64,000 nucleotides of DNA from Sphaerotilus hippei. Its GTDB lineage: Bacteria; Pseudomonadota; Gammaproteobacteria; Burkholderiales; Burkholderiaceae_C. Below are positions 25,104 through 32,772 of the stretch, piece by piece (positions within the stretch are counted from its first letter, which is position 1; each line of letters opens with the position of its first letter). The translations under genes were made by a program, and so were the position numbers. Location of the stretch: positions 186,001 to 250,000 of the forward strand of contig NZ_QJJS01000005.1 of assembly GCF_003201595.1 (NCBI RefSeq). The letters are read 5' to 3'. The notes beneath the pieces are model-generated. The model was given only the letters and a program-made list of their open reading frames with translations, was not told where the DNA came from and made no database searches.

Positions 25104-26017
25104 CCGATCGTGAGCACGGAGCGGGCGCCGTCGCGCCGTCCGATGATGTTGAGCAGGTTGTCGAGGGCGCCCTGGGCATCGGGCTCGGCACGGGCCTCGC
25201 CGCGCAGGCGCAGGCCGCTGCGGCTCCAGCTGCCCCGGGCCTCCAGGCGCAGCGCGCCGTCGAGGGTGGTCAGCTCCACCTGGGCGATGCCGGCTTCGCT
25301 GGCGTCGCTGCGCACCGCCAGCCGGTAGCTGCCCAGGCGCTCGAGCGTGGTCAGCCGGGAGGACAGGTCACGCAGTTCCAGCGTCGCCTCGCCGGTCAGG
25401 GCAAAACGTCCGGCCGCCCATTGCAGCGTCAGGCCGGAGCTGGACAGCCGCAGCGCGCCACCGGGCTGCACCGTGTTCCAGGGCGTGCCCAGCCCGGTGA
25501 GCAGCGCGGCCGGCCACTGGGCCAGCCAGCCGGCGTCGCCGCTGCCGGGTTCCAGCGTGGCGCTGACCTGCCCCAGGCCGGGGGCGATGCGCAGCGCCAG
25601 CGTGCCGCTCAGGCAGCAGGCCTGCTGCAGCGCCAGGCGCAGGGCGGTGCCGGCCGGGCGCAGCGTCCAGTTCAGCCGGCCGGGCAGGGTGCTGGCGTCG
25701 CCGCTGCCCGGGCCGCCGCCGAGCACCATCACGGCGTTGCCGGTCCAGACCGTGCCGCGGGCATCGGCCAGCAGCACCCGGCCCTGCGTGGCCTGCGCCA
25801 CCGCGGCCGCCAGCCACGAGGCCGGCGCGAACACGATCAGCGCGACCAGCGCCCCCGTCAGCAGCCCGCCGACGGCCCAGCGCCGCACGCGGGCCAGCTC
25901 GGCGGCCCAGGGGTCGAGGCCGGAGGACGGACGACCCGCCGGGCGGGGCGCCCGGACCGTGGCCGGCAGGCGCAGTTCCGGTCGGGGCGGGCGGCGGGCG
26001 CGGGGCAGCAGAGGCAT
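25100..26017 (-). CDS. gspN: Type II secretion system protein GspN
   Basis: The 305-residue protein has a Pro/Arg-rich cytoplasmic start, one transmembrane segment (about 48-70) and the GspN periplasmic region with ATQGRVLLADARGTVWTGNA and LDNLLNIIGRRDGARSVLTIG. GspN is an optional type II secretion component of unclear function, common in betaproteobacteria and Xanthomonas-like clusters. It lies 18 bp after gspM and is coupled to gspD. Assignment rests on these motifs and the operon position. Confidence 0.88.
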   Translation of the reverse strand: MPLLPRARRPPRPELRLPATVRAPRPAGRPSSGLDPWAAELARVRRWAVGGLLTGALVALIVFAPASWLAAAVAQATQGRVLLADARGTVWTGNAVMVLGGGPGSGDASTLPGRLNWTLRPAGTALRLALQQACCLSGTLALRIAPGLGQVSATLEPGSGDAGWLAQWPAALLTGLGTPWNTVQPGGALRLSSSGLTLQWAAGRFALTGEATLELRDLSSRLTTLERLGSYRLAVRSDASEAGIAQVELTTLDGALRLEARGSWSRSGLRLRGEARAEPDAQGALDNLLNIIGRRDGARSVLTIG

Positions 26018-26035
26018 GGGGGACCGGCGGGCGCT

Positions 26036-26560
26036 TCAGGCCGGATGCAGCAGCGCCAGCACCACGGTGCCGGTGTAGCCGTTGCCCTGGCGCTGCAGCT
26101 GCAGGTCGACCACCCGGGCCCGGGCGGCGCTGCGCACCTCGCCCAGCCAGGCGGTCAGGGCGTCGGACGGCACGGCCGTGAGGCTGACGCTGGCCTGCTC
26201 GCCGGTGAGCGTCAGCCGGGCGCCGGCGCCCAGGCGTTCGGTCGCCGCCTGCAGCGCCTGCCGGGCGGCCTCGGGCGCGACGGCGGGCAAGGCGCGCAGC
26301 GCACGGGCTTCGGCCGCCATCAGCTGCATGCGGGCGAGCTGGGTGTCGAGTTCGGTGCGCTGGGCCGCTGCGCTGCGCAGCGTGCGCCAGGCGGGGGCCA
26401 GCGCCACGCTCCAGGTCAGCGCCACGGCGATCAGGCCGGCGGCGAACAGCAGGGCGCGCTGCTCGCGGGCCCCCAGCGTGCGCCAGCGGGCCCGCCAGGG
26501 ATCGAGGGCGTCGCCGGTGGTCCGGGCGGCGTTCGGTGCGGGGCGGCGCAGGGGCATCAT
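26036..26560 (-). CDS. gspM: Type II secretion system protein GspM
   Basis: This 174-residue bitopic protein has a transmembrane segment at about 38-60 (REQRALLFAAGLIAVALTWSVALAP). It is followed by a coiled coil and a small ferredoxin-like periplasmic domain (LTLTGEQASVSLTAVPSDALTAWLGEVR). GspM partners GspL in the inner-membrane platform. Its ATG overlaps the gspL stop (26557-26560). Sequence conservation in this family is low, so position between gspL and gspN carries weight. Confidence 0.92.
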   Translation of the reverse strand: MMPLRRPAPNAARTTGDALDPWRARWRTLGAREQRALLFAAGLIAVALTWSVALAPAWRTLRSAAAQRTELDTQLARMQLMAAEARALRALPAVAPEAARQALQAATERLGAGARLTLTGEQASVSLTAVPSDALTAWLGEVRSAARARVVDLQLQRQGNGYTGTVVLALLHPA

Positions 26561-27885
26561 CGCGGGCTTCCGTCGGGTCGTGTGGCGGCCGGCAGGCGGC
26601 GCAGGGTGACGCTGCCGGCGCGGGCTTCGACCTGCCAGCCCGAGGGCTGCAGCAGGGTGCGCATGCGCTCCTGCCCGGTCTCGTCGAGGCCCGGCCCGGT
26701 CAGCGTCAGCTCGCCGGGGGTGTAGCGCAGGCTCTGCGCCGGGGCGGACCCCGGCCAGGCGGTGGCGGCGGCCTGCAGCATCGGCTCCAGATCGCTGTCA
26801 CCCGGTCGGCCGGCGGCGGCGCGCAGGCGGTCGTTCTCGCGCTGCATCTGGATCGGGGCGTCGAGGATGGCGCGCACCTGCGGGTGGCTGCTGCGCATGA
26901 TCTGCATCACCGCCTCGCGGCGCTGCTGCAGGCCGCGGCGTTCATGCCAGGCCCAGGCGTTCAGGCCGATCAGCTGCACCGCCACCAGGGCGGCCAGCCC
27001 CCAGCGCACGGGGCGCCAGTCCGGCGAGCGCAGCCGCTGCCAGCGCTCGCGCAGCACGGCCAGCCCGCGGTGGCGGGGCGCCAGCGCAAACTGGCGCAGC
27101 TGCCAGGGGCTGGTCTGCGCGGCCAGCAGGCGCTCGGCCACCGGCCGCACCTGCACCGGCCGGCCCAGCCACTGCTCGGCCTGCGCGGCCATCTTCGGGC
27201 TGGCGCTGGCCTCGATCGGCCCGTCGCCGAGCTGGCGCAGCCAGTGGCGGGCGCCGCTGCCCTGGGCCGGCCAGGTCGAGACGCCCCGCGCATCGACGCA
27301 GGTGACGACCATCAGGGCGTCCTCGCGTTCCTGCAGCCCGGGGGCCGCATGCAGGTGCAGGCGCACCGTCGGGTGCGCCGCCGCCGGATCGGGCACCGCG
27401 TCCGGATCGACCGGCTCGGGCGGGGACAGCATCGGCACGACCCGGTCGACGCGGCGGTGCTGCTGCTCCAGCGTCTCGAGCGCACCGGTCAGCCAGGCGC
27501 GGTCACAGCAGGCGACCCAGGTCGGCTGGCCGGGTCGGCTGTCGGGGGCCAGCGCGAGGTGCACCTGCTCGGGTTCGTCGAGCAGCGCCTCCTCGAGCAG
27601 GCCGGCCAGGGCGGCGGCCATGCGGGCCGGAGGCGCCTTCGGGCAGGTCAGGCGGTGGAAGCTGATGTCGCTGTCACCGATCACCAGCACCGTCTGGCTG
27701 GCCGCGGGCAGCAGCGCGGCGGCGCAGCAGCCTTCGCTGCTGATGCCGCGCCCGTCGGTGCTCAGCGCATAGCGGAACTCGGCGCCGGCCAGCGCCGCAC
27801 CACCGGCCGGGACGGTCGGTGGCACGACCGGTTGAAGGGGGTGCCAGCGCGGTCGCGCGGGCAGCAGGATCAGGAGCAGGCTCAT
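26557..27885 (-). CDS. gspL: Type II secretion system protein GspL
   Basis: The 442-residue protein has an actin-like cytoplasmic domain (about 1-280) that recruits GspE. A transmembrane segment (about 305-325, WGLAALVAVQLIGLNAWAW) and a C-terminal periplasmic ferredoxin-like domain (GELTLTGPGLDETGQERMRTLL) follow. It matches GspL in length and topology and is coupled to gspM. A 71-bp gap before it (27886-27956) is the widest break inside the minus-strand gsp run. Confidence 0.93.
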   Translation of the reverse strand: MSLLLILLPARPRWHPLQPVVPPTVPAGGAALAGAEFRYALSTDGRGISSEGCCAAALLPAASQTVLVIGDSDISFHRLTCPKAPPARMAAALAGLLEEALLDEPEQVHLALAPDSRPGQPTWVACCDRAWLTGALETLEQQHRRVDRVVPMLSPPEPVDPDAVPDPAAAHPTVRLHLHAAPGLQEREDALMVVTCVDARGVSTWPAQGSGARHWLRQLGDGPIEASASPKMAAQAEQWLGRPVQVRPVAERLLAAQTSPWQLRQFALAPRHRGLAVLRERWQRLRSPDWRPVRWGLAALVAVQLIGLNAWAWHERRGLQQRREAVMQIMRSSHPQVRAILDAPIQMQRENDRLRAAAGRPGDSDLEPMLQAAATAWPGSAPAQSLRYTPGELTLTGPGLDETGQERMRTLLQPSGWQVEARAGSVTLRRLPAATRPDGSPR

Positions 27886-27956
27886 GGGTGGGGGCGCAAG
27901 TGCCGGCGATTGTAGGGGGCCGATTCGACAGGATGACGTCTGCCGGATGTTTCATT

Positions 27957-28949
27957 TCAGGGCTGGAAACCCGGGCTGGCCACACGCTCCGGCGCGATGC
28001 GCTCGGTGCGCAGGATGCGCAGGTTGTTCATGTCCCGGCGTTCGATCAGCGAGCGCTGCGTCACCACCAGGTCTTCGGTGCGCAGCGCGCCCACCACCTC
28101 GAAATACTGGGTGCTGACGCTGGTGCGGGCCGGGTCCGGGCTGACCTGCGCGCCCAGCAGCGGCGTGGCGTCGCCGATGTTGCGCAGCGGATCGCTGCGG
28201 CGGTGCTGGATCAGCCGGTCCACGCCGGCCAGGTCGCTGCCCACGAGCACGGCGGCCAGCACCTCCCGGGAGGCGGTGTTGAGGTTGACCGGGGTCGCCA
28301 CGGGCAGCAGCGTCACCTGCGGCAGCAGCAGCTGCAGGCTGAGCGGGTCCAGGCCCAGCCAGCCGAGCTGCTCGGCGCGCTCGGGCATCAGCGGGGTCTC
28401 GCTGCCGCCGTCGCTGTCCTGGCCGCCGCTGGCGGGCTGGGCCCGTCGCAGGGCGCTGGCCAGGCGGTCGGCGGTGTCCTCGGCCAGGCCGACCTGCCGG
28501 CACAGCCGCTGCAGCGTCAGCAGCTCGGCGGGCACGACCTTGCCCTGCTGCACCACGTTGCGCAGGTTGTAGCGGGCCTGGGCGTCGCTGATCGCGCCCG
28601 ACAGGAAAGCGTCGGGTGCATCGTCGCTGTGGTCCCGGTCCGCGGCCAGGAAGGTCGACAGCCGGGCTTCGGCCAGCGGCACGGCCCAGGGCTCGCCGAG
28701 GTGATCGACCGCGGCCGCGCTGCCCTTGGTGCGGGCATCCTCGCGCAGGATCAGCAGCGTCCAGTCGAGCGCGCCCTGCAGCACCCAGGCGGCCTGGGCC
28801 TGGCCCCGTTCGGCCTGCTCGACCTGGAGCGTGCGCCACTGCTGCCAGACCATGCCGCTGGCCAGCGTGGCCACCAGCGCCACGATGATCATCGCGGTGA
28901 GCAGCGCGGCACCGGCCTGGCGCCGCGCCGGAGCGGGGCGGCCGCTCAT
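27957..28949 (-). CDS. gspK: Type II secretion system minor pseudopilin GspK
   Basis: This 330-residue pseudopilin sits at the pseudopilus tip with GspI and GspJ. The short basic leader ends ARRQAG before the hydrophobic helix AALLTAMIIVALVATLASGMVW. The family's large globular insertion follows, including YNLRNVV and the late VNLNTASREVLAAVL helix-hairpin region. The residue at position 5 of the mature protein is not Glu, as is usual for GspK. Its ATG overlaps gspJ (28946-28949). Confidence 0.95.
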   Translation of the reverse strand: MSGRPAPARRQAGAALLTAMIIVALVATLASGMVWQQWRTLQVEQAERGQAQAAWVLQGALDWTLLILREDARTKGSAAAVDHLGEPWAVPLAEARLSTFLAADRDHSDDAPDAFLSGAISDAQARYNLRNVVQQGKVVPAELLTLQRLCRQVGLAEDTADRLASALRRAQPASGGQDSDGGSETPLMPERAEQLGWLGLDPLSLQLLLPQVTLLPVATPVNLNTASREVLAAVLVGSDLAGVDRLIQHRRSDPLRNIGDATPLLGAQVSPDPARTSVSTQYFEVVGALRTEDLVVTQRSLIERRDMNNLRILRTERIAPERVASPGFQP

Positions 28950-29617
28950 GGGTGCACCAGCCTGAGGTCACGCGTGATCGTGCCGCCCCCGGCGGGCTCG
29001 ACCACCAGGCGCACGCCCTTGGGCAGGGCCTCGCGCCGCGTGCCGCTGCCACCGGACGAGCCGGATCCGGCGCCACCGCTGGCCGGCGTGGCGGAGGCCA
29101 TCACGTCGCCGCTGGACTGGGCGTTGCTCCAGGTCGTGTCGCTGCCGTGCATGGTGTAGAGCTGCCAGCCCTGCACGCCGGGCATGACCAGCACGTCGGC
29201 CGGGTCGTTGCCCACCAGCTGCAGGCTGCGCAGCCAGGCCTCCTGCAGGGCGGCCGAGGTGGTCACGGCCGGTGCGGTCCAGCGGTGCAGGCCGTCCGAG
29301 CGCAGCGTCCAGACGACCACCTGCACGCCGTCGGCCTGCCGGCGGGTCAGGCGCACCAGCGGGCCCTCGAAGTCCAGCCCGGGCACGACGCCGCTGTCGG
29401 CCAGCCCCTTGAGGTCGGCTTCCCACTGGGCCATCACGGTCTGCAGCCGCATCAGCCCGTCGGTGCGCGCCTGGGCCACGTCGCGGGTGCGCATCACGCT
29501 GGCGATGCCCTGCCAGGCCATGCCCGACATGACCGCGAAGATGAACAGCGCGACCATCACCTCGATCAGCGTGAAGCCGTGCGGGCGCTGCGGCCCCGGG
29601 GGGTGGCGGGTGGGCAT
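28946..29617 (-). CDS. gspJ: Type II secretion system minor pseudopilin GspJ
   Basis: The 223-residue protein has a prepilin leader ending RPHG and the mature start FTLIEVMVALFIFAVMSGMAW, with Glu5 present. The W-rich body (MAQWEADLKGL, VVWTLRSDGLHRW) and length fit GspJ, a tip pseudopilin. A Gly/Ser-rich stretch (GGAGSGSSGGSGTRR) occurs near the C-terminus. It is 6 bp after gspI. Confidence 0.95.
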   Translation of the reverse strand: MPTRHPPGPQRPHGFTLIEVMVALFIFAVMSGMAWQGIASVMRTRDVAQARTDGLMRLQTVMAQWEADLKGLADSGVVPGLDFEGPLVRLTRRQADGVQVVVWTLRSDGLHRWTAPAVTTSAALQEAWLRSLQLVGNDPADVLVMPGVQGWQLYTMHGSDTTWSNAQSSGDVMASATPASGGAGSGSSGGSGTRREALPKGVRLVVEPAGGGTITRDLRLVHP

Positions 29618-29623
29618 CGGCGT

Positions 29624-29998
29624 TCAGTAGCGGTAGCGGGGCGTGACCGTGCTCAGGCGCACGAGCGCGTCGCCGCGGTCATCGAACATCTGCACGTCGA
29701 CGCGGCGGAAGTTCGGATTGGGCGTGGGCCGCACCTGCAGCACGCCGCGGTAGCTGCGGCCGGCCTGGTCGCAGCTGAAGTCGCTGTCGCCGACGGAGGG
29801 GAACTGGCCCTGCAGGCGCAGCCCGGTGAGCTGGTTGTCGGCGCACCACTGCGCGGCCAGCGTGTCGGCCAGGCGTTCGGTGTTGTGCACCAGCGCGCCG
29901 GAGGCCCGCATCGCCGACCCCAGCGTCACCGCCACGATGGCCAGCGCGACCAGCACCTCGATCAGCGTCATGCCGCGCTGCGCCGGGCCGGCCCTCAT
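29624..29998 (-). CDS. gspI: Type II secretion system minor pseudopilin GspI
   Basis: This 124-residue pseudopilin has leader MRAGPAQRG and mature start MTLIEVLVALAIVAVTLGSAM, with Glu5. The small C-terminal domain contains WCADNQLTGLRLQGQFP, typical of GspI, which nucleates the tip complex. Its ATG overlaps the gspH stop (29995-29998). Confidence 0.95.
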   Translation of the reverse strand: MRAGPAQRGMTLIEVLVALAIVAVTLGSAMRASGALVHNTERLADTLAAQWCADNQLTGLRLQGQFPSVGDSDFSCDQAGRSYRGVLQVRPTPNPNFRRVDVQMFDDRGDALVRLSTVTPRYRY

Positions 29999-30480
29999 TC
30001 GTTCACCACGGCAAAGGGCCCCAGGCCGTCGGTGGCCAGCACCAGGTGCCGGTCGCCCATCAGCAGCTCGATGCGCTGCCCGGACAGGATGGGGTCGGGC
30101 CCCAGCCGCACCATCGCCTGGCGCTCGGGCAGGCGGACCTGGATCAGGGCGTGGCTGTCGGCGTCGAGCCAGCGGTCGGGCAGCGCGTGGCGGGGCGGCA
30201 GGCCCTCGAAGCGGAAGTCCTGCTGTGCATCACCCTGGGCCGAAGGGCCGGGCACCCAGCGCACCTCGATGCCCAGCGCCCGCGACTGCGCCCGCCCGGC
30301 CTCGAGCAGCAGCGCCAGCCGCTCGCCTTCGCGCGCCAGCCGGGCGTGGGCCGGATCCGGCACGGCCAGCGTGACCAGCGCGCTGGCCAGCGCGATGATC
30401 GCCACCACCACCATCAGCTCGAGCAGGCTGAAGCCGCGCGACGGTCCGGGCAGGGTCGGCACGCGGCCGCGGGTCCGCAC
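29995..30480 (-). CDS. gspH: Type II secretion system minor pseudopilin GspH
   Basis: This protein of about 161 residues has a prepilin-type start: the mature N-terminus is FSLLELMVVVAIIALASALVTLAV after SRG. No ATG is available; I give the GTG at 30480, and a GTG at 30462 (155 residues) is equally possible. Neither has a clear ribosome-binding site, so translation may depend on gspG, whose stop is 11 bp before. The C-terminal domain ends LVLATDGLGPFAVVNE, as in GspH. The cleavage-site Gly and Glu5 are intact. Confidence 0.9.
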   Translation of the reverse strand: MRTRGRVPTLPGPSRGFSLLELMVVVAIIALASALVTLAVPDPAHARLAREGERLALLLEAGRAQSRALGIEVRWVPGPSAQGDAQQDFRFEGLPPRHALPDRWLDADSHALIQVRLPERQAMVRLGPDPILSGQRIELLMGDRHLVLATDGLGPFAVVNE

Positions 30481-30491
30481 GGGCGGGGCGT

Positions 30492-30920
30492 TTATTGCCA
30501 GGACCCGAGGTCGGCGTCCTTGCCCTCGCCGCCGGGCTGGCCGTCGGCGCCGAGGCTGAACACGTCGATCTCGCCTTTCACGCCCGGGTTGGCGAACTGG
30601 TAGCCGCGGCCCCAGGGGTCGTTGGGCAGCTTGTCCAGGTAAGGCTTCCAGTTGCCCGGCACCGGCGAGGCGGTGGGGCGCGCGACCAGCGCCGACAGGC
30701 CCTGCTCGCCGGTGGGGTAGCGCTGGTTGTCGAGCTTGTAGAGCTTGAGCGCCTGCATCAGGTTGTTGACGTCGGTGCGGGCCGCGGTGATGCGGGCGTC
30801 GTCGGCGCGGTCCAGCACGTTGGGCACGATCAGCGCGGCCAGCACGCCGATGATGACCAGCACCACCATCAGTTCGATCAGGGTGAAGCCGCGCTGCGCG
30901 GCAAGTCTCAGGCTGTTCAT
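30492..30920 (-). CDS. gspG: Type II secretion system major pseudopilin GspG
   Basis: The 142-residue major pseudopilin has leader MNSLRLAAQRG and mature start FTLIELMVVLVIIGVLAALIVP. The highly conserved calcium-binding C-terminal part follows (GLSALVARPTASPVPGNWKPYLDKLPNDPWGRGY, then GEIDVFSLGADGQPGGEG). It is the first gene of the minus-strand gsp operon, divergent from gspC across 77 bp. The prepilin peptidase gene (gspO/pilD) is not in the window. Confidence 0.97.
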   Translation of the reverse strand: MNSLRLAAQRGFTLIELMVVLVIIGVLAALIVPNVLDRADDARITAARTDVNNLMQALKLYKLDNQRYPTGEQGLSALVARPTASPVPGNWKPYLDKLPNDPWGRGYQFANPGVKGEIDVFSLGADGQPGGEGKDADLGSWQ

Positions 30921-30981
30921 CGCGGGGTGGGGGAATCGTTGCAGGGGTCGGGGCGGACCCGCCGGGGCGGGCAGATCGTCG

Positions 30982-30989
30982 ATCATAAT
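30982..30989. promoter_or_regulatory. Overlapping -10 elements between gspG and gspC
   Basis: On minus, TATGAT (30987-30982) could serve gspG with a leader of about 55 nt. On plus, CATAAT (30984-30989) ends 8 bp before the gspC ATG, which lacks a ribosome-binding site and so may be leaderless. No good -35 is visible for either. Confidence 0.3.
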
Positions 30990-30997
30990 GCGCCCCC

Positions 30998-31564
30998 ATG
31001 GCAGCACGTTGGACAGCATGGTGGGTGTGGGCGATCGTCGCGGCAACGCTGGTGTTCTGGGGGTTGCGCCTGACGGCGTCGTCGATTCCGGTGCCTGCCG
31101 AGGCCCGTCTGGTCGGCAACGAGCAGGTCGCCCGCGGGGACGTGGCCCGGCTGTTGCGCAGCGGCCCGGCCGCACCGGCTCCCGCCCCCGCGGTGGCGAG
31201 TCGCTTCCGTGTCGTCGGGGTGGTGGCTTCGGCCCGCCCGGACGAGTCCGGCCTCGTGATGCTCGCGTTCGATGAGCAGCCGCCGCGCACCTTCCGGGCC
31301 GGCCAGGTCGTCGACGGCGACCTGATCGTGCAGCGCATCGAGGCCCGGCGCGTCGAGCTCGGCCCGAGGGGGCAGGCGGCGACGATCGTGCTGGAACTGG
31401 CGCCGCTGCCGGTGGCCACCGTCGCCACGCTGGCGAACGCGGCCGGTGGCCCGGGCGCACCCGCGGCCCAGGCCAACCCCGCGCCGCCGGTCGGCCTGTC
31501 GCCTCCGTCCGCGCCCCCGGCCCGTCCGGCCGACGGCGAAGCGGACGCCTCGCCGCCGCGCTGA
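30998..31564 (+). CDS. gspC: Type II secretion system protein GspC
   Basis: This 188-residue bitopic protein has a short cytoplasmic start, a transmembrane segment (about 8-26, WVWAIVAATLVFWGLRL) and the homology region that binds the secretin N0 domain (about 68-132, FRVVGVVASARPDESGLVMLAFDEQPPRTFRAGQ). It has no PDZ or coiled-coil domain; the C-terminus is a Pro/Ala tail. This is the short form seen in several betaproteobacteria. It is the only gsp gene on plus, divergent from gspG, and ends 6 bp from the convergent cobT-like gene. Confidence 0.9.
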   Translation: MAARWTAWWVWAIVAATLVFWGLRLTASSIPVPAEARLVGNEQVARGDVARLLRSGPAAPAPAPAVASRFRVVGVVASARPDESGLVMLAFDEQPPRTFRAGQVVDGDLIVQRIEARRVELGPRGQAATIVLELAPLPVATVATLANAAGGPGAPAAQANPAPPVGLSPPSAPPARPADGEADASPPR

Positions 31565-31570
31565 CCGCGG

Positions 31571-32710
31571 TCAGAAGTCGGGCGTGCTCGGCAGGGTGCG
31601 CAGGAACTCCCGCACCGGCGCCTCGGCGACCGGGTCTTCCGTGCGCAGCTGCTGCGGCGGCAGCGGCTCGACGGTGTCGGCGACATCGCTCAGCAGCGCC
31701 GCGGCCGCGCTGACGAGCGGCCAGCTCAGCGCGATGCCCGTGCCGTCGATGCTGTTCATGCCCAGCGCGAGCAGCGCGGTGCTCTCCAGCGAGTCCAGCA
31801 CGGCATCGAGTCCGGCGTGTTCGGTGCTGCGGCAGAAGATGCAGTAGTCGGCCACCGGGCCGGCGATCTGGGCCGCGACGATCAGCGCCGCGCAGGCGCT
31901 CAGCCCGTCGACCAGCAGCAGGCTGCGCCGCTCGGCGGCCTTGAGCATGGCGCCGACCATCATCGCGGTCTCGAAGCCGCCGAAGGCGGCCAGGGCCTCG
32001 ACTGGATCGTCGATGCCGGTGTGGCGGCTCTGGGCCGCCTGCAGCACCGAGACCAGGTGGTCGAGCTCGGTCGCCTCCATGGCCGGGCCGCTGCGCAGGA
32101 TGGCGTGCAGCGGCACGTCGATCAGGCGCGAGATCAGCAGCGCGGAGGCCTCGTGGCTGCCCACGCCGATGCCGGCGCAGCCCAGCACGTTGCCCGGCAT
32201 CGACTCGACGATCTCCATGCCGGCGCGGATGGCCGCGTGCACCTGCTCCAGCGTCATCGCCTGCGCGACCCGGCAGTTGCGGGTGCCGTGGGCGATCTTG
32301 CGGGCCAGCAGGCCGGGGCAGCGCGGCACCGGCTCGGCCAGGCCGCTGTCGACCACCTCGACCGTCAGGCCCTGATGGTGGGCGAACACCGGCAGCGGCA
32401 CCCGGCTGTGCAGGATGTCGTTGACCACCGCCGTGGTCGAGTGCGCCAGCGGCGAGCTCACGTCGACCGCCAGGCCGTGGTCACCGGCGAAGACCAGCAG
32501 GCGCGGCTGGCGCAGCCGCGGGCGCAGCGAGGCCTGCACCAGGCCGATGCGCACCGCCAGCGGCTCCAGCTCGCCCAGGTGGCCGGCCAGGCGGGTGCGT
32601 CGGTCGAGCTTGCCGAGCAGGGCGGTCTCGAGCTCGGGGTGATCGGTGGGGGTGATCAGAGGGGAGTCGTCGGTGAACATCGTGGCTGCCGCAACGGGGG
32701 GATCCCGCAT
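31571..32710 (-). CDS. CobT-like phosphoribosyltransferase homologue with altered active site
   Basis: The protein of about 379 residues follows the CobT fold, whose canonical member transfers ribose-phosphate from nicotinate mononucleotide to dimethylbenzimidazole in cobalamin synthesis. Matching segments are LLVFAGDHGLAV (about 71-82), IAHGTRN, GGFETAMMVGAML and GTGIALSWPL. Key CobT motifs differ: GEMGIGNTT is replaced by GCAGIGVGS, and the catalytic-Glu motif LGEGTGA by SIDGTGI. No other cob gene is nearby. The start is unsure (GTG 32713, ATG 32710 or ATG 32680). A different substrate or a non-catalytic role is possible. Confidence 0.8.
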   Translation of the reverse strand: MRDPPVAAATMFTDDSPLITPTDHPELETALLGKLDRRTRLAGHLGELEPLAVRIGLVQASLRPRLRQPRLLVFAGDHGLAVDVSSPLAHSTTAVVNDILHSRVPLPVFAHHQGLTVEVVDSGLAEPVPRCPGLLARKIAHGTRNCRVAQAMTLEQVHAAIRAGMEIVESMPGNVLGCAGIGVGSHEASALLISRLIDVPLHAILRSGPAMEATELDHLVSVLQAAQSRHTGIDDPVEALAAFGGFETAMMVGAMLKAAERRSLLLVDGLSACAALIVAAQIAGPVADYCIFCRSTEHAGLDAVLDSLESTALLALGMNSIDGTGIALSWPLVSAAAALLSDVADTVEPLPPQQLRTEDPVAEAPVREFLRTLPSTPDF

Positions 32711-32772
32711 CACGGCCGCATTGTGCTCGCCGGGCTTGCGCCCGCCGTGCTACGAAGTCACGCTGCGCCCCG

